Shown: one piece after another, positions 16,948 through 25,549 of the stretch
How the letters are laid out: every line of letters starts with the position of its first letter
Numbering within the stretch: position 1 is the stretch's first letter
Source: Sphingomonas trueperi
Lineage (GTDB): Bacteria; Pseudomonadota; Alphaproteobacteria; Sphingomonadales; Sphingomonadaceae
Reading direction: 5' to 3'
DNA: 64,000 nucleotides
Assembly: GCF_011927635.1 (NCBI RefSeq)
Contig: NZ_JAATJB010000002.1
Span: 248,001 to 312,000, forward strand
The notes under the pieces: generated by a model
Seen by the model: the letters and a program-made list of their open reading frames with translations, nothing else
Told to the model about the DNA's origin: nothing
Databases searched by the model: none
Made by a program: the position numbers and the translations under genes

Positions 16948-18231
16948 ATGCGGGTGGTACTGGCAACGTTGGGCACGTTGGGCGACGTGCACCCGTTCAT
17001 CGCACTGGCGCTCGGCATGCAGGCGCGCGGCCACACGCCCGTGTTCGCGGGCGCGGAGTCGGTGCGGCCGATTGCCGCGCGGCACGGTATCGAATTCCAC
17101 CCCATCCGCCCCGACGGGCCGCAGCTGATCGCCGATACCGGCATGGACGAGGGCGCGATTGCGCGGGCGATTGCCACCGACTTCGATTTCATCATCAACC
17201 GGGTGCTGGTCCCCTATGCCGAGGTGACGCTGGCGGACCTTACGCCCGTAGTCGCGGGCGCGGACCTGGTGCTCGCCAGCAGCTTCTCGATCCACGCGCG
17301 GATCGCGGCGCAGGCGGCGGGGGTGCGGCTCGCCTCCGCGCTGCTCCAGCCGATCACGCTGCTCTCGGCGGAGGACCCGCCGGTGCTCACGCGCGGCGAG
17401 ACGGCGCTGGTGACGTTGCGCCGCTGGTTCGGCGCGGGCGCGGTGCGGCCGCTGCTGCAGCTCGCCGAGCGGCGCTATGCCACGGGGCTCAAGCCTTTCG
17501 CTGCACTGCGCGCGGCCGCCGGCGCGCCGCCCTTCACGGGCAACGAGATGCTGTCCGGGCCGCTGGCGGTGGAGCGGGCGATCGGGCTGTGGTCGCCCGC
17601 GTTCGCACCCGCGCCCGGCGATGTGCCGCCGAGCTTCGCGCAGACCGGCTTCGTCTTCTACGATGGCGGGTTCGCAGGGGAGGGGCTCTCCGCCAAGATC
17701 GAGGCCTTTCTGGAGGCAGGGCCGCCGCCGCTCGTCTTCACGCTGGGCAGCATGGCGGTCTATGCCGAGGACGGCTTCTACGCGGCGAGCGCCGAAGCGG
17801 CGCGGCGGCTGGGGCGGCGGGCGGTGCTGCTGGTCGGCGATGATCTGCTGGAGCGGCACCGGCACCTTGCCGGCGATACCGTGCTCGTGGCGGGCTATGC
17901 ACCGCATTCGCAGATCTTCCCGCGCGCAGCGGCGGTGATCGGCCATGGCGGCATCGGCACCACGGCCCAGGCAATCCGCGCCGGCGCGCCGCAACTTGTC
18001 TGCCCGATCTTCGGCGACCAGTTCGACAATGCCGCGCGGATCGTGCGCGCCGGGCTGGGCCTGTCGCTGCCGAAGCGCCGCTACACCGCCGCGCGTGCAT
18101 CGGCCGCGATCGCGCGGCTGCTGGCGAGCGCCACCATTGCCGAGCAGGCGCGAGTGGCGGGGGCGGCAATCCTTGCGGAGGACGGTGTCGGGACGGCGCT
18201 CGATGCGCTGGGACTCGGCAAGCTCGACTGA
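16948..18231 (+). CDS. GT1-family glycosyltransferase (UGT/MGT-like)
   Basis: A protein of 427 residues with two Rossmann-like halves. The N-terminal GTLGDVHPFIALA is the acceptor-side motif of UGT/sterol-glucosyltransferase and rhamnosyltransferase relatives. The C-terminal half carries VFTLGSMA and the donor-binding stretch IGHGGIGTTAQAIRAG, followed by GDQFDNA, which is close to the classic HGG...DQ signature. It is a cytoplasmic enzyme using a nucleotide sugar; acceptor and sugar cannot be read from sequence. It stands alone between a repeat and bpt. Because it is separated from gelG by proS, a link to sphingan is not supported. Confidence 0.85.
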   Translation: MRVVLATLGTLGDVHPFIALALGMQARGHTPVFAGAESVRPIAARHGIEFHPIRPDGPQLIADTGMDEGAIARAIATDFDFIINRVLVPYAEVTLADLTPVVAGADLVLASSFSIHARIAAQAAGVRLASALLQPITLLSAEDPPVLTRGETALVTLRRWFGAGAVRPLLQLAERRYATGLKPFAALRAAAGAPPFTGNEMLSGPLAVERAIGLWSPAFAPAPGDVPPSFAQTGFVFYDGGFAGEGLSAKIEAFLEAGPPPLVFTLGSMAVYAEDGFYAASAEAARRLGRRAVLLVGDDLLERHRHLAGDTVLVAGYAPHSQIFPRAAAVIGHGGIGTTAQAIRAGAPQLVCPIFGDQFDNAARIVRAGLGLSLPKRRYTAARASAAIARLLASATIAEQARVAGAAILAEDGVGTALDALGLGKLD

Positions 18232-18483
18232 GCGAATCGAGTCGCGAAGCTGCCGCGCTGCATCTGGCATCGGATGCTTTCGGCGCGCCTCCGATCCCGC
18301 TTTGCCGCGAACCATGGTTACTGCGGAACCGAATTGTCCCGTTCCGCGTCACCCGGGAAAGCCGATGGCGCGGGAATGGCCCTGATTGATGGTAAACGCG
18401 CTTTTCATCATCCAAATCCAACCCCATAACGGCGTAAGAGGGGCCGATCGGGACGGCCCGATGGAGCAGAGGACGGCTGAGCG

Positions 18484-19266
18484 GTGACCGCATTATCACG
18501 TTTCCCGCGTTTCTTCGTGACCAGCCCGTCGCCCTGCCCGTATCTGCCCGGGCGGCAGGAACGGAAGATCTTCACCGAACTGTCGGGCGACCATGCCGGC
18601 GAACTCAACGATGCGCTGAGCCGCATCGGCTTTCGCCGTAGCCAGTCGGTCGCCTATCGGCCGAGCTGCGCGGGCTGCACCGCCTGCGCCTCGGTGCGGG
18701 TGGTGGCCAACGGGTTCGAGCCCAACGCCACGCAGCGCAAGCTGCTCAAGCGCTACAGCGATCTCGAAGTCACCGCCTGCAAGCCTTGGGCGACCGGCGA
18801 GCAGTACGAACTCCTCAAGCGCTATCTCGATTCGCGCCACCCCGGCGGCGGCATGGCGGCGATGGACGAGAGCGACTATGCCGACATGGTCGAGCAGTCG
18901 CCGGTCAGTTCCTATGTCGTCGAATATCGCGAGCCTTCGGTCGACGGCCAGCGCGGCCGGCTGGTGGGGGCATGCATCACCGACCAGCAGGGCGACGGCC
19001 TGTCGATGATCTACAGCTTCTTCGTCACCGACGACGAGACGCGGTCCGGTATGGGCAACTACATCATCATGGACCACATCCTGCGCGCCCGCGCGGCGGG
19101 GCTGCCCTATGTCTATCTCGGCTATTGGGTGAAGGGCAGCGCGCGGATGGCGTACAAGACGCGCTATCGCCCGATCGAGGTGCTCGGGCCGACCGGCTGG
19201 TCGCTGCTCGTCGACGAAGACGCGGTGGGCGCGATGCCGAACGCGATGGCGGCGGTGCTGGCTTGA
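18484..19266 (+). CDS. bpt: Aspartate/glutamate leucyltransferase (N-degron pathway)
   Basis: A protein of 260 residues. It carries the N-terminal ATE-type segment with SPCPYLPGR and the cysteine motif SCAGCTAC in the SVAYRPSC region, then the C-terminal GNAT-like half with [18 protein letters not shown]. Bacterial Bpt adds leucine from Leu-tRNA to proteins with N-terminal Asp or Glu and so marks them for ClpS/ClpAP; the older name is arginyltransferase. The GTG at 18484 is supported by GAGGAC upstream. The 252 bp before it carry no gene I can support. Confidence 0.93.
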   Translation: MTALSRFPRFFVTSPSPCPYLPGRQERKIFTELSGDHAGELNDALSRIGFRRSQSVAYRPSCAGCTACASVRVVANGFEPNATQRKLLKRYSDLEVTACKPWATGEQYELLKRYLDSRHPGGGMAAMDESDYADMVEQSPVSSYVVEYREPSVDGQRGRLVGACITDQQGDGLSMIYSFFVTDDETRSGMGNYIIMDHILRARAAGLPYVYLGYWVKGSARMAYKTRYRPIEVLGPTGWSLLVDEDAVGAMPNAMAAVLA

Positions 19267-19288
19267 CGGGCGTAGCTTGATCAAAACC

Positions 19289-19382
19289 GTCATCCCGGCG
19301 GAAGCCGGGATCCATTGGGGTATTCGTTGCGGCTCCTGCTGCTAGCGAGAGGCGACTGGATCCCGGCTTTCGCCGGGATGAC
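19289..19382 (+). repeat. 94-bp double-hairpin element, copy 1
   Basis: It starts GTCATCCCGG and ends CCGGGATGAC. Each end is a mini-hairpin (CCCGGC...GCCGGG) joined to GATCCA/TGGATC, and the centre of about 28 bp is unique. The orientation is called forward: TTGGGGT follows the left arm and GGCGACTGG precedes the right arm. It lies between convergent bpt and the transglutaminase gene. Confidence 0.9.
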
Positions 19383-19416
19383 GCTGTTGCGGGCGCCGCG
19401 AGGCCATCGCTGCTAC

Positions 19417-20226
19417 CTATTCCTCGTTCCCCAGCCGATCGACATGCAGGTCCACCGCGAGCTGTTCCTCGCCATGGCCGATGCGGTGCCCGGCTACCGC
19501 CGCGGCACCCTCCGAATCCAGGCCGACCGCGACGCGCACATAGCCGTCATCGGGCGACAATCCGGTAACCGGATCGAACGCCACCCAGCCGAGCCCCGGC
19601 ACAAAGGCCTCGCACCAGGCATGCGGCGCGCACTGGGCGTTGCCGTCGAGATGATAGCCCGAGACGTAGCGCGCCGGCGCCTCCAGCGTGCGCGCGGCGG
19701 AGACGAACATCTGCGCCACGTCGCGCGACGCTTCCGCCTTGCCGGCAAAGGCCTCGGCCGCCGTCAGCCCCTTGTCGGGCACGTCGGGCACGCAGCGGAA
19801 GCGGGCGTGGAGCGCCTGGTTGAGCCGGTGGAGCCGCTCGATCGGGTCGCTGGTGCCTGCGCTCACATCAGCCGCGAACGACGCAAGCTGCAGGCTCGGT
19901 GCGGTGCGCGGTGTCGTGCGCAGGAACAGGGCAGGGGGCAGCGGCTCGGGCGTGCCGCGCAGCACCCCGGCATTGTCCTGCGTCAGCACCTCGCCGGTGA
20001 CCGCGATCTCGATCGCCTCGATCGGGCCCTCGGCGTAGAGCATGGTCACGGCGTTGCCATAGCCGTCTACCGCATCGCGCAGCCGCGCGTCGCAATCGAC
20101 CCCGACCATCCAGCTCACCACCGTCTGGTGCTGGGTGTCGCACGGCGTCAGCCGCAGCATCTGGACGATCCGCGCCTGGGGCTGGGTGAAGCGGTAGACC
20201 GAGCGGTGTTCGACGGCGATGCGCAT
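19417..20226 (-). CDS. Transglutaminase-fold protein with Ser in place of the catalytic Cys
   Basis: A protein of 269 residues. It has the N-terminal beta domain typical of bacterial transglutaminase-like proteins (IAVEHRSVYRF), then the core. The His and Asp of the triad are present in HAWCEAF (His202) and FDPVTG (Asp218), and ARYVSGY precedes them. Where the family has G-x-C-x-D-x-A-H, this protein reads EASRDVAQ, so the nucleophile position is Ser167 and the following His is Gln. It may be catalytically dead or altered. Its ATG overlaps the stop of the alpha-E gene, making it the last gene of a three-gene operon with that gene and the ATP-grasp gene. Confidence 0.85.
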   Translation of the reverse strand: MRIAVEHRSVYRFTQPQARIVQMLRLTPCDTQHQTVVSWMVGVDCDARLRDAVDGYGNAVTMLYAEGPIEAIEIAVTGEVLTQDNAGVLRGTPEPLPPALFLRTTPRTAPSLQLASFAADVSAGTSDPIERLHRLNQALHARFRCVPDVPDKGLTAAEAFAGKAEASRDVAQMFVSAARTLEAPARYVSGYHLDGNAQCAPHAWCEAFVPGLGWVAFDPVTGLSPDDGYVRVAVGLDSEGAAAVAGHRIGHGEEQLAVDLHVDRLGNEE

Positions 20227-21167
20227 CAGAGGAACCGGAACTGGCGAGCGATCGCGCCGTCGAGCAGCGCGTTCTCGGTGATGAAATTCTCCAGATATTC
20301 GTGCAGGCCGCCGACGATGATGTCGGGCGTGCGTGCCTTCTGGACGCGGGCGAGGCGCGCGCGGGCCATGCGATCGGCCTCGCCCTGCAAGCCCGTGCGT
20401 TTGGCGAGTGCGCTGAGCAAGGTCACCGTCTCCTCCACGCAGGCCGCGAGGCTGCGCGGCAGCTCGGCGCGGCTGACCAGCAGGTCGATCACGTTGTCCG
20501 GTCGCAGCCCTTCCGAATAGAGCCAGCGATAGGCGGTGACGGCGGAAACGGTCTGGAGGATCGTCGTCCACTGGTCGCGATCCACCGCGCCGCCGACGCT
20601 CTCGCCGGCGGGCAGCAGCAGATGGTATTTCACGTCGACCAGCCGCGCGGTGTTGTCCGCCCGCTCGATCGCGGCGCCGAGCTGGATCAGCAGCGTCGCC
20701 TCGTTGCGCATCATCCGGTGGATCGCGCCTTCGAAGCCGCGCGTCTCGCCCTTGACCTGCTCGACCAGGTTGAGCGTCTCGGTGGCGCCGCCGGTCGAGG
20801 CGCGGTTGGCGAACAGCCACCAGGCGCGGTTGATCGCGGTCCACGCCTCGCGGGTGAGCGCGGTGCGCACCGCGCGGGCATTGTTGCGCGCCATCTCCAG
20901 GCAGCGGGTGATCGAGCCGGGGTTGTCGGCCTCGAGCGTCAGGAAGCGGGCGACATGCGCCTGGGTGGCCGGGTGGCCGGTTTCGGCGAAGAGTGCGTCG
21001 GTATAGCTGACGGTGAGCGCGCTCTGCCATGCGGCCTCGCCTGCCGGGCGGGCGGAGAGCGCGTCGAGGCGGATGGTGGCTTCCACCAGCCGCGCGATGA
21101 AGTCCGCGCGCTCGACATAGCGGCCGAGCCAATAGAGCGCAGCGGCGGTGCGGGAGAGCATCATCAT
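20226..21167 (-). CDS. Alpha-E domain protein
   Basis: A protein of 313 residues, nearly all helical. It begins with MLSRTAAALYWLGRYVERAD, the usual opening of the alpha-E (DUF403) family. A second conserved patch LFANRASTGGATET is also visible. The family has no settled activity, but its genes nearly always sit between a circularly permuted ATP-grasp gene and a transglutaminase gene, as here. Together they are thought to form a peptide-ligase system of unknown product. It is co-transcribed with the transglutaminase gene (overlapping stop and start) and lies 148 bp after the ATP-grasp gene. Confidence 0.9.
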   Translation of the reverse strand: MMMLSRTAAALYWLGRYVERADFIARLVEATIRLDALSARPAGEAAWQSALTVSYTDALFAETGHPATQAHVARFLTLEADNPGSITRCLEMARNNARAVRTALTREAWTAINRAWWLFANRASTGGATETLNLVEQVKGETRGFEGAIHRMMRNEATLLIQLGAAIERADNTARLVDVKYHLLLPAGESVGGAVDRDQWTTILQTVSAVTAYRWLYSEGLRPDNVIDLLVSRAELPRSLAACVEETVTLLSALAKRTGLQGEADRMARARLARVQKARTPDIIVGGLHEYLENFITENALLDGAIARQFRFL

Positions 21168-21187
21168 GCGATGGTCTCTTTGAGGTT

Positions 21188-21286
21188 CCCCTCCCGCTTG
21201 CGGGAGGGGCTAGGGGAGAGACTGACGTGGAAGAAGCGCTGGAACGATCCCGCCCCTCCCCCGACCCCTCCCGCAAGCGGAAGGGG
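21188..21286. repeat. Interspersed repeat, CCCTCCCGC/GCGGGAGGG family
   Basis: Two hairpins in inverted order bound the element: CCCCTCCCGC-TT-GCGGGAGGGG on the left and CCCCTCCCGC-AA-GCGGAAGGGG on the right. It separates the ATP-grasp gene from the alpha-E gene inside one probable operon. Confidence 0.65.
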
Positions 21287-21315
21287 AGCGCAGACTGCGG
21301 CGTGCGGATACCCCC

Positions 21316-22752
21316 TCATGCCGCGTCCCCCAGCAGGACGAAGCTGTCCTTGGTGCCGCCGCCCTGGCTGGAGTTCACCACCAGCGATCCCTCGCGCAGC
21401 GCCACGCGGGTAAGCCCGCCGGGGACGACGCGCACCTTGTCGCTGCCGGTCAGCACGAAGGGCCGGAAGTCGACATGCCGCGGGGCCAGGCCCTTCTCGG
21501 TCAGCGTCGGTACTGTGGACAGCGCGAGTGTCGGCTGCGCGATGTAGCGGTGGGGCTCGGCGATCAGCGCGGCGCGGAAGGTCTCGATCTGCTCGCTCGT
21601 GGCCGTCGGCCCGACCAGCATGCCATAGCCGCCCGAGCCGTCGACCAGCTTCACCACCAACTCGGGCAGATGCTCGAGCACGTACTTCAGCGCCTGCGGC
21701 TCGCGGCAGCGCCAGGTCTCGACATTGGGCAGCTTGGCCTCGCCGCCCGAATAGAAGCGGACGATCTCGGGCATGTAGCTGTAGATCGCCTTGTCGTCGG
21801 CGATGCCGTTGCCCGGCGCGTTGAGCAGCGCGACATTGCCGGCGCGGTACGCGGCGATCAGCCCGGGCACGCCGAGCAGCGAGTCCGGGCGGAAGACCAG
21901 CGGATCGAGGAAGTCGTCGTCGATGCGGCGATAGATCACGTCGACCCGCACGCGGCCGGCGATCGTCTCCATATAGACCACGTCGTCGTCGACCACGAGG
22001 TCGGCGGCCTCGACCAGTTCGACCCCCATCGAATCGGCGAGGAAGCTGTGCTCGTAATAGGCGGAGTTGAAATGCCCCGGCGTCAGCACGACGCAAACCG
22101 GCCGCGCGCGGCCGAGCGGCGCCACCGAGCGCATCGTCTCCAGCAGCATGTCGGGATAGCTGTCGACGGGCGCCACGCGGAAATCGCGGAACAGCTCGGG
22201 GCAGAGCCGGATCATCGCCTCGCGATTCTCCAGCATATAGGAGACACCCGAGGGCGTGCGGGCATTGTCTTCCAGCACGTAGAATTCGTCGGCGCCGGTG
22301 CGAACCAGGTCGATGCCGCAGATATGCGCCCACACCCCGTGCGGCGGGCGGATGCCGGCGACTTCGGGGCGGAACTGCTCGTTGTGCAGGATCAGCTCGG
22401 GGGGGAGGATCCCCTCGTCGAGGATGCGGCGGGCGCCGTAAATGTCTTCCAGGAAGGCGTTGATCGCCTCCACCCGCTGGACCAGGCCCTCGCTCAGCTT
22501 CTGCCATTCGCGCTGCAGGAACATGCGCGGCACGATGTCGAAGGGGATGATGCGCTCGGCGGCGTCGCTGTCGCCATAGACGGCGAAGGTGATACCCAGC
22601 TGGCGGAAGGCGGCCTCGGCGGAGTGCTGGCGGCGTTGCAGCTCTTCGGGGGGCGTGTCCGCGATCCATTGCGACAGCGCGATGAACGCCTCGCGCGGCG
22701 CCTCCGGACCGCCATGCCCCCAAATCTCGTCGAACGCCCCCAGTGATCCCAT
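21316..22752 (-). CDS. Circularly permuted ATP-grasp peptide-ligase-like protein
   Basis: A protein of 478 residues of the CP_ATPgrasp (DUF404/DUF407) type. Recognisable segments are the N-terminal FDEIWGHGG, the substrate region VLEDNARTPSGVSYMLENRE, the nucleotide region LVVKLVDGSGGYGMLVGP and, near the end, SLVVNSSQGGGTKDSF. ATP-grasp enzymes join carboxylates to amines through acyl-phosphates. The ATG at 22752 was chosen; a longer frame to 22842 adds a basic stretch without support. It leads the operon that continues with the alpha-E and transglutaminase-fold genes. Confidence 0.9.
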   Translation of the reverse strand: MGSLGAFDEIWGHGGPEAPREAFIALSQWIADTPPEELQRRQHSAEAAFRQLGITFAVYGDSDAAERIIPFDIVPRMFLQREWQKLSEGLVQRVEAINAFLEDIYGARRILDEGILPPELILHNEQFRPEVAGIRPPHGVWAHICGIDLVRTGADEFYVLEDNARTPSGVSYMLENREAMIRLCPELFRDFRVAPVDSYPDMLLETMRSVAPLGRARPVCVVLTPGHFNSAYYEHSFLADSMGVELVEAADLVVDDDVVYMETIAGRVRVDVIYRRIDDDFLDPLVFRPDSLLGVPGLIAAYRAGNVALLNAPGNGIADDKAIYSYMPEIVRFYSGGEAKLPNVETWRCREPQALKYVLEHLPELVVKLVDGSGGYGMLVGPTATSEQIETFRAALIAEPHRYIAQPTLALSTVPTLTEKGLAPRHVDFRPFVLTGSDKVRVVPGGLTRVALREGSLVVNSSQGGGTKDSFVLLGDAA

Positions 22753-22880
22753 CGAAGCTCCCAAACGCCCGCGTGACCGATTGGCTGCATGCTGCAATGC
22801 TTCGTTGCGGCGCACAAGCGGCGAATGTGCACGTTTGCGCATCGGCGTATTTTTAAGGAGCGGCGTGGCAAGGTGCGGGC

Positions 22881-23780
22881 ATGTCGCTCTTCTTGCTCGC
22901 GCTCGCCGCCGCCGCGCCGTTCACCATCGCCGAGACGGGGCTGGGCTATCCGACGCTCGCCGCGGCGGTGGCGGCAGTGCGCGATGGCACCGCGACGATC
23001 CTGATCGCGCCCGGCACCTATCACGAGTGCGTGGTGCAGGCCGCCGGCCGGATCACCTACAAGGCGGTGCGGCCCGGCACCGCGATCTTCGAGCGCGTGG
23101 TGTGCGAGGACAAGGCGGCGTTCGTGCTGCGCGGGCGCGGATCGGCGGTGGAGGGCGTGGTCTTCCGCAAGTTCCGCGTGCGCGACGGCAACGGCGCCGG
23201 CATCCGCATCGAGATGGGCGACCTGACCGTCACGCGCTCCATCTTCCTTGACAGCCAGGAGGGCATCCTTGGCGGCGGGCACCCGACGGTGCGCAGCATC
23301 ACCATCGACCGGTCGAGCTTCGCCGGGCTCGGCCAGTGCGACGAATCGCCGAACTGTTCGCATTCGGTCTATCTGTCCGTCGACGGGCTGGTGACGATCA
23401 CCCATAGCCGCTTCGAGCGCGGCACCGGCGGCCATTACGTCAAGCTGCGCGCGCGCCGCGTGGCGATCACCGGCAACAGCTTCGACGACAGTGCGGGGCG
23501 CAAGACCAACTACATGGTCGACCTGTCCGAGGGCGGCACGGGCACGATCGCGCAGAACATGTTCGTGCAGGGGCGGGACAAGGAGAATCGCTCGGGTCTG
23601 ATCGTGGTCGCGGCGGAAGCGCGGACCTATCCGACCGACGGGCTGCGGGTGGAGGGCAACACCGCCGGCCTGGCGCCGGGGGCGCCGGTGGATCCGGCCT
23701 TCGTCGCGGATCTGTCCGGCGGGCGGATCATGGTGGCGAACAACCGGCTGACGGGCATGCGCGCGTTCGAGAAGCGCTGA
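22881..23780 (+). CDS. Exported right-handed beta-helix protein
   Basis: A protein of 299 residues. A short hydrophobic leader (SLFLLALAAAAP) suggests a signal peptide. The body shows YPTLAAAVAAVRDGTATILIAPGTY in two separable parts (the start of a pectin-lyase-like fold) and repeated rungs such as LTVTRSIFLD and VAITGNSFDD. This is the fold of polysaccharide lyases and some periplasmic alginate epimerases, but no catalytic set could be identified. It is divergent from the ATP-grasp operon, with 128 bp between them, and may share its control region. Confidence 0.8.
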   Translation: MSLFLLALAAAAPFTIAETGLGYPTLAAAVAAVRDGTATILIAPGTYHECVVQAAGRITYKAVRPGTAIFERVVCEDKAAFVLRGRGSAVEGVVFRKFRVRDGNGAGIRIEMGDLTVTRSIFLDSQEGILGGGHPTVRSITIDRSSFAGLGQCDESPNCSHSVYLSVDGLVTITHSRFERGTGGHYVKLRARRVAITGNSFDDSAGRKTNYMVDLSEGGTGTIAQNMFVQGRDKENRSGLIVVAAEARTYPTDGLRVEGNTAGLAPGAPVDPAFVADLSGGRIMVANNRLTGMRAFEKR

Positions 23781-23795
23781 CCTTCCCGCTTGGGG

Positions 23796-23819
23796 CCCCC
23801 TCCCGCAAGCGGGAGGGGG
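23796..23819. repeat. Single CCCTCCCGC/GCGGGAGGG hairpin
   Basis: A perfect hairpin (CCCCTCCCGC-AA-GCGGGAGGGG) lies between two convergent genes. It is probably a solo copy of the repeat family at 21188 and may act as terminator for both neighbours. Confidence 0.6.
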
Positions 23820-23831
23820 ATTGGAGGGAGG

Positions 23832-25469
23832 TTATTTGCAGCTGTCCGCCACCCCAGCATCGATATCCAAACAGCGCCCGTCAATCTCCACCGGCACCGG
23901 CACCTTGATCAGCGCGGCTAGCGTCGGCGCGATGTCGACCGTCTCCACCGACAGCGGCTGTTCGAAGCCGGTCATCCCCTTGCGCCAGAACAGGATCGGC
24001 ACGCGACGGTCATAGTCCCAGAAGCTGCCATGCGTCGCGACATAGCCGCCCACCGGATCGAGGATCGGCGTGACCCGCGGCTTCAGCGCGACGATCAGGT
24101 CACCCGAACGCTGCGGATCATAGGAAGCCCGGGCGCGCTCCAGCAGGCTCCAGGTCTCGGGCGGGGTGTGCGCGATCGGCGTCGCCTCGATCTGGGCGCG
24201 GGTGAACACCGCCTGCACCTGCGGGTTCGCCGTGTAGAGCTTCACCGCATCGGCCAGCACCGCGGCGCGCTTGGCCTGCGGCACCGACGGCGTGACGTAC
24301 ACATCGCCGCCCGGGCCGCCGACCAGCACCGGGCCGGTCAGTCCCAGCTTGCCCGCGAGCGTGCGGCTGATGCTGGTGGTGGTCACCTCGGGGGTCACGC
24401 GCTGCTCGGTCGGCGCGGCATGTTCGCGGTGGCGTTCGGGGAGGTCGTGGCCGCCATGGTCGGCGGTCAGCACCACCTGATAGTCGACCCCCGTGCGGTC
24501 GAGCGCGTCGAACAGCCGGCCCAGCGTCTGGTCGAGCGAGAGCAGCTGCAGGCACATCTCGCTGCCCTCGGTGCCATAGCTGTGGCCGATATAGTCGGTC
24601 GCCGAGGCGCCGAGGATCAGCAGATCGGTATGGCCCTGCTGGCCGAGCTTCATGTCGGTGGCGAGCTTGGCGCCCAGCGCCATCACCGCATCGTCGAACT
24701 CGGGCGAGACGCGGAACGCCCGCCCGTCACCGGCGGCACGCGCGAAGCGGCCGTCGCCGACGGTCTTGTTGCCGCCGACCGGAATGGTGCGGCTGCGCGG
24801 GCGGCAGAAGGCCGGGAGGTCGAGCGCAGGCTGCGCCTCGGCGACCCGCGCAGTGGTCGCGGCGTTGATCCGGGTGACGGCGTCGGGGGCGGTGCGGCCG
24901 GCGTACGAAACGAACGCCTTGCCGTCCCACCACCAGAGCTCGTCGACCTTGTGGCCGCCCATCATCACCGCGGCGCGGTCCTTGCCCGCGACCGAGACGA
25001 CGCGCGATTGGGGATCGGCCTGCTTCATCCACTCGCCCAGCGTCGGCACCTTCAGATGCTTGTCGGAGACGGTGTAGTGGTTCGAATCGGAGCCGGGCAC
25101 GGACTCGTCCTCGGCGCAATAGACGGTCTTGTCGGCGCGCGGCGCGGCGAAGTCGGTCCAGTCATTGGCGATGATGCCGGTGCGCGAAGGATGGTCGCCG
25201 GTGAGGATCGTCGAGTGGCCCGGGCAGGTTTCGGTCGCGGCGTGGCTCTGATAGCCTGCGGGGAACACCGCGCCGGTCATCAGCCGGGCGAAGCCGCTGG
25301 TGAACTGGCTGCGATATTCGGCGAACAGATCGGCCGAGAACTGGTCGACCGAAATCACGACCACCAGCTTGGGCGGCGTCGCCGGGGCGGCAGGCGCGGG
25401 CGCGCTCTGCTGGGCGAGGGCGGGGGTGGCGGCCAGCGCGAGCGCGGCGAGGGGGACAAGCAATTTCAT
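23832..25469 (-). CDS. Periplasmic alkaline phosphatase, SPAP/PafA-like
   Basis: A protein of 545 residues with a signal peptide ending ATPALAQ. It belongs to the nucleotide pyrophosphatase/phosphodiesterase branch of the alkaline phosphatase superfamily: metal-binding Asp in VVVISVDQF, probable nucleophile Thr81 in TETCPGHST, a metal-binding segment SATDYIGHSYG and TADHGGHD. The same layout is known from the Sphingomonas alkaline phosphatase SPAP and from PafA, which release phosphate from small monoesters outside the cytoplasm. Regulation by phosphate cannot be seen in the sequence. Two conserved Cys may form a disulfide, and the DsbD-like gene lies divergently next door. Confidence 0.9.
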   Translation of the reverse strand: MKLLVPLAALALAATPALAQQSAPAPAAPATPPKLVVVISVDQFSADLFAEYRSQFTSGFARLMTGAVFPAGYQSHAATETCPGHSTILTGDHPSRTGIIANDWTDFAAPRADKTVYCAEDESVPGSDSNHYTVSDKHLKVPTLGEWMKQADPQSRVVSVAGKDRAAVMMGGHKVDELWWWDGKAFVSYAGRTAPDAVTRINAATTARVAEAQPALDLPAFCRPRSRTIPVGGNKTVGDGRFARAAGDGRAFRVSPEFDDAVMALGAKLATDMKLGQQGHTDLLILGASATDYIGHSYGTEGSEMCLQLLSLDQTLGRLFDALDRTGVDYQVVLTADHGGHDLPERHREHAAPTEQRVTPEVTTTSISRTLAGKLGLTGPVLVGGPGGDVYVTPSVPQAKRAAVLADAVKLYTANPQVQAVFTRAQIEATPIAHTPPETWSLLERARASYDPQRSGDLIVALKPRVTPILDPVGGYVATHGSFWDYDRRVPILFWRKGMTGFEQPLSVETVDIAPTLAALIKVPVPVEIDGRCLDIDAGVADSCK

Positions 25470-25549
25470 TCGGGGCCGGCTCCGGGCACGGGGGGACGTT
25501 GGTACACCCAGCTATTGTCGAACGCGGCGAACTGGGCAAGGACGGCGCC

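Noticed and set aside
16750..18315. Open frame of 521 codons on the minus strand
   Set aside because: Antisense to the GT1 glycosyltransferase gene, which has clear motifs; Arg/Gly/His-rich composition with no family features.
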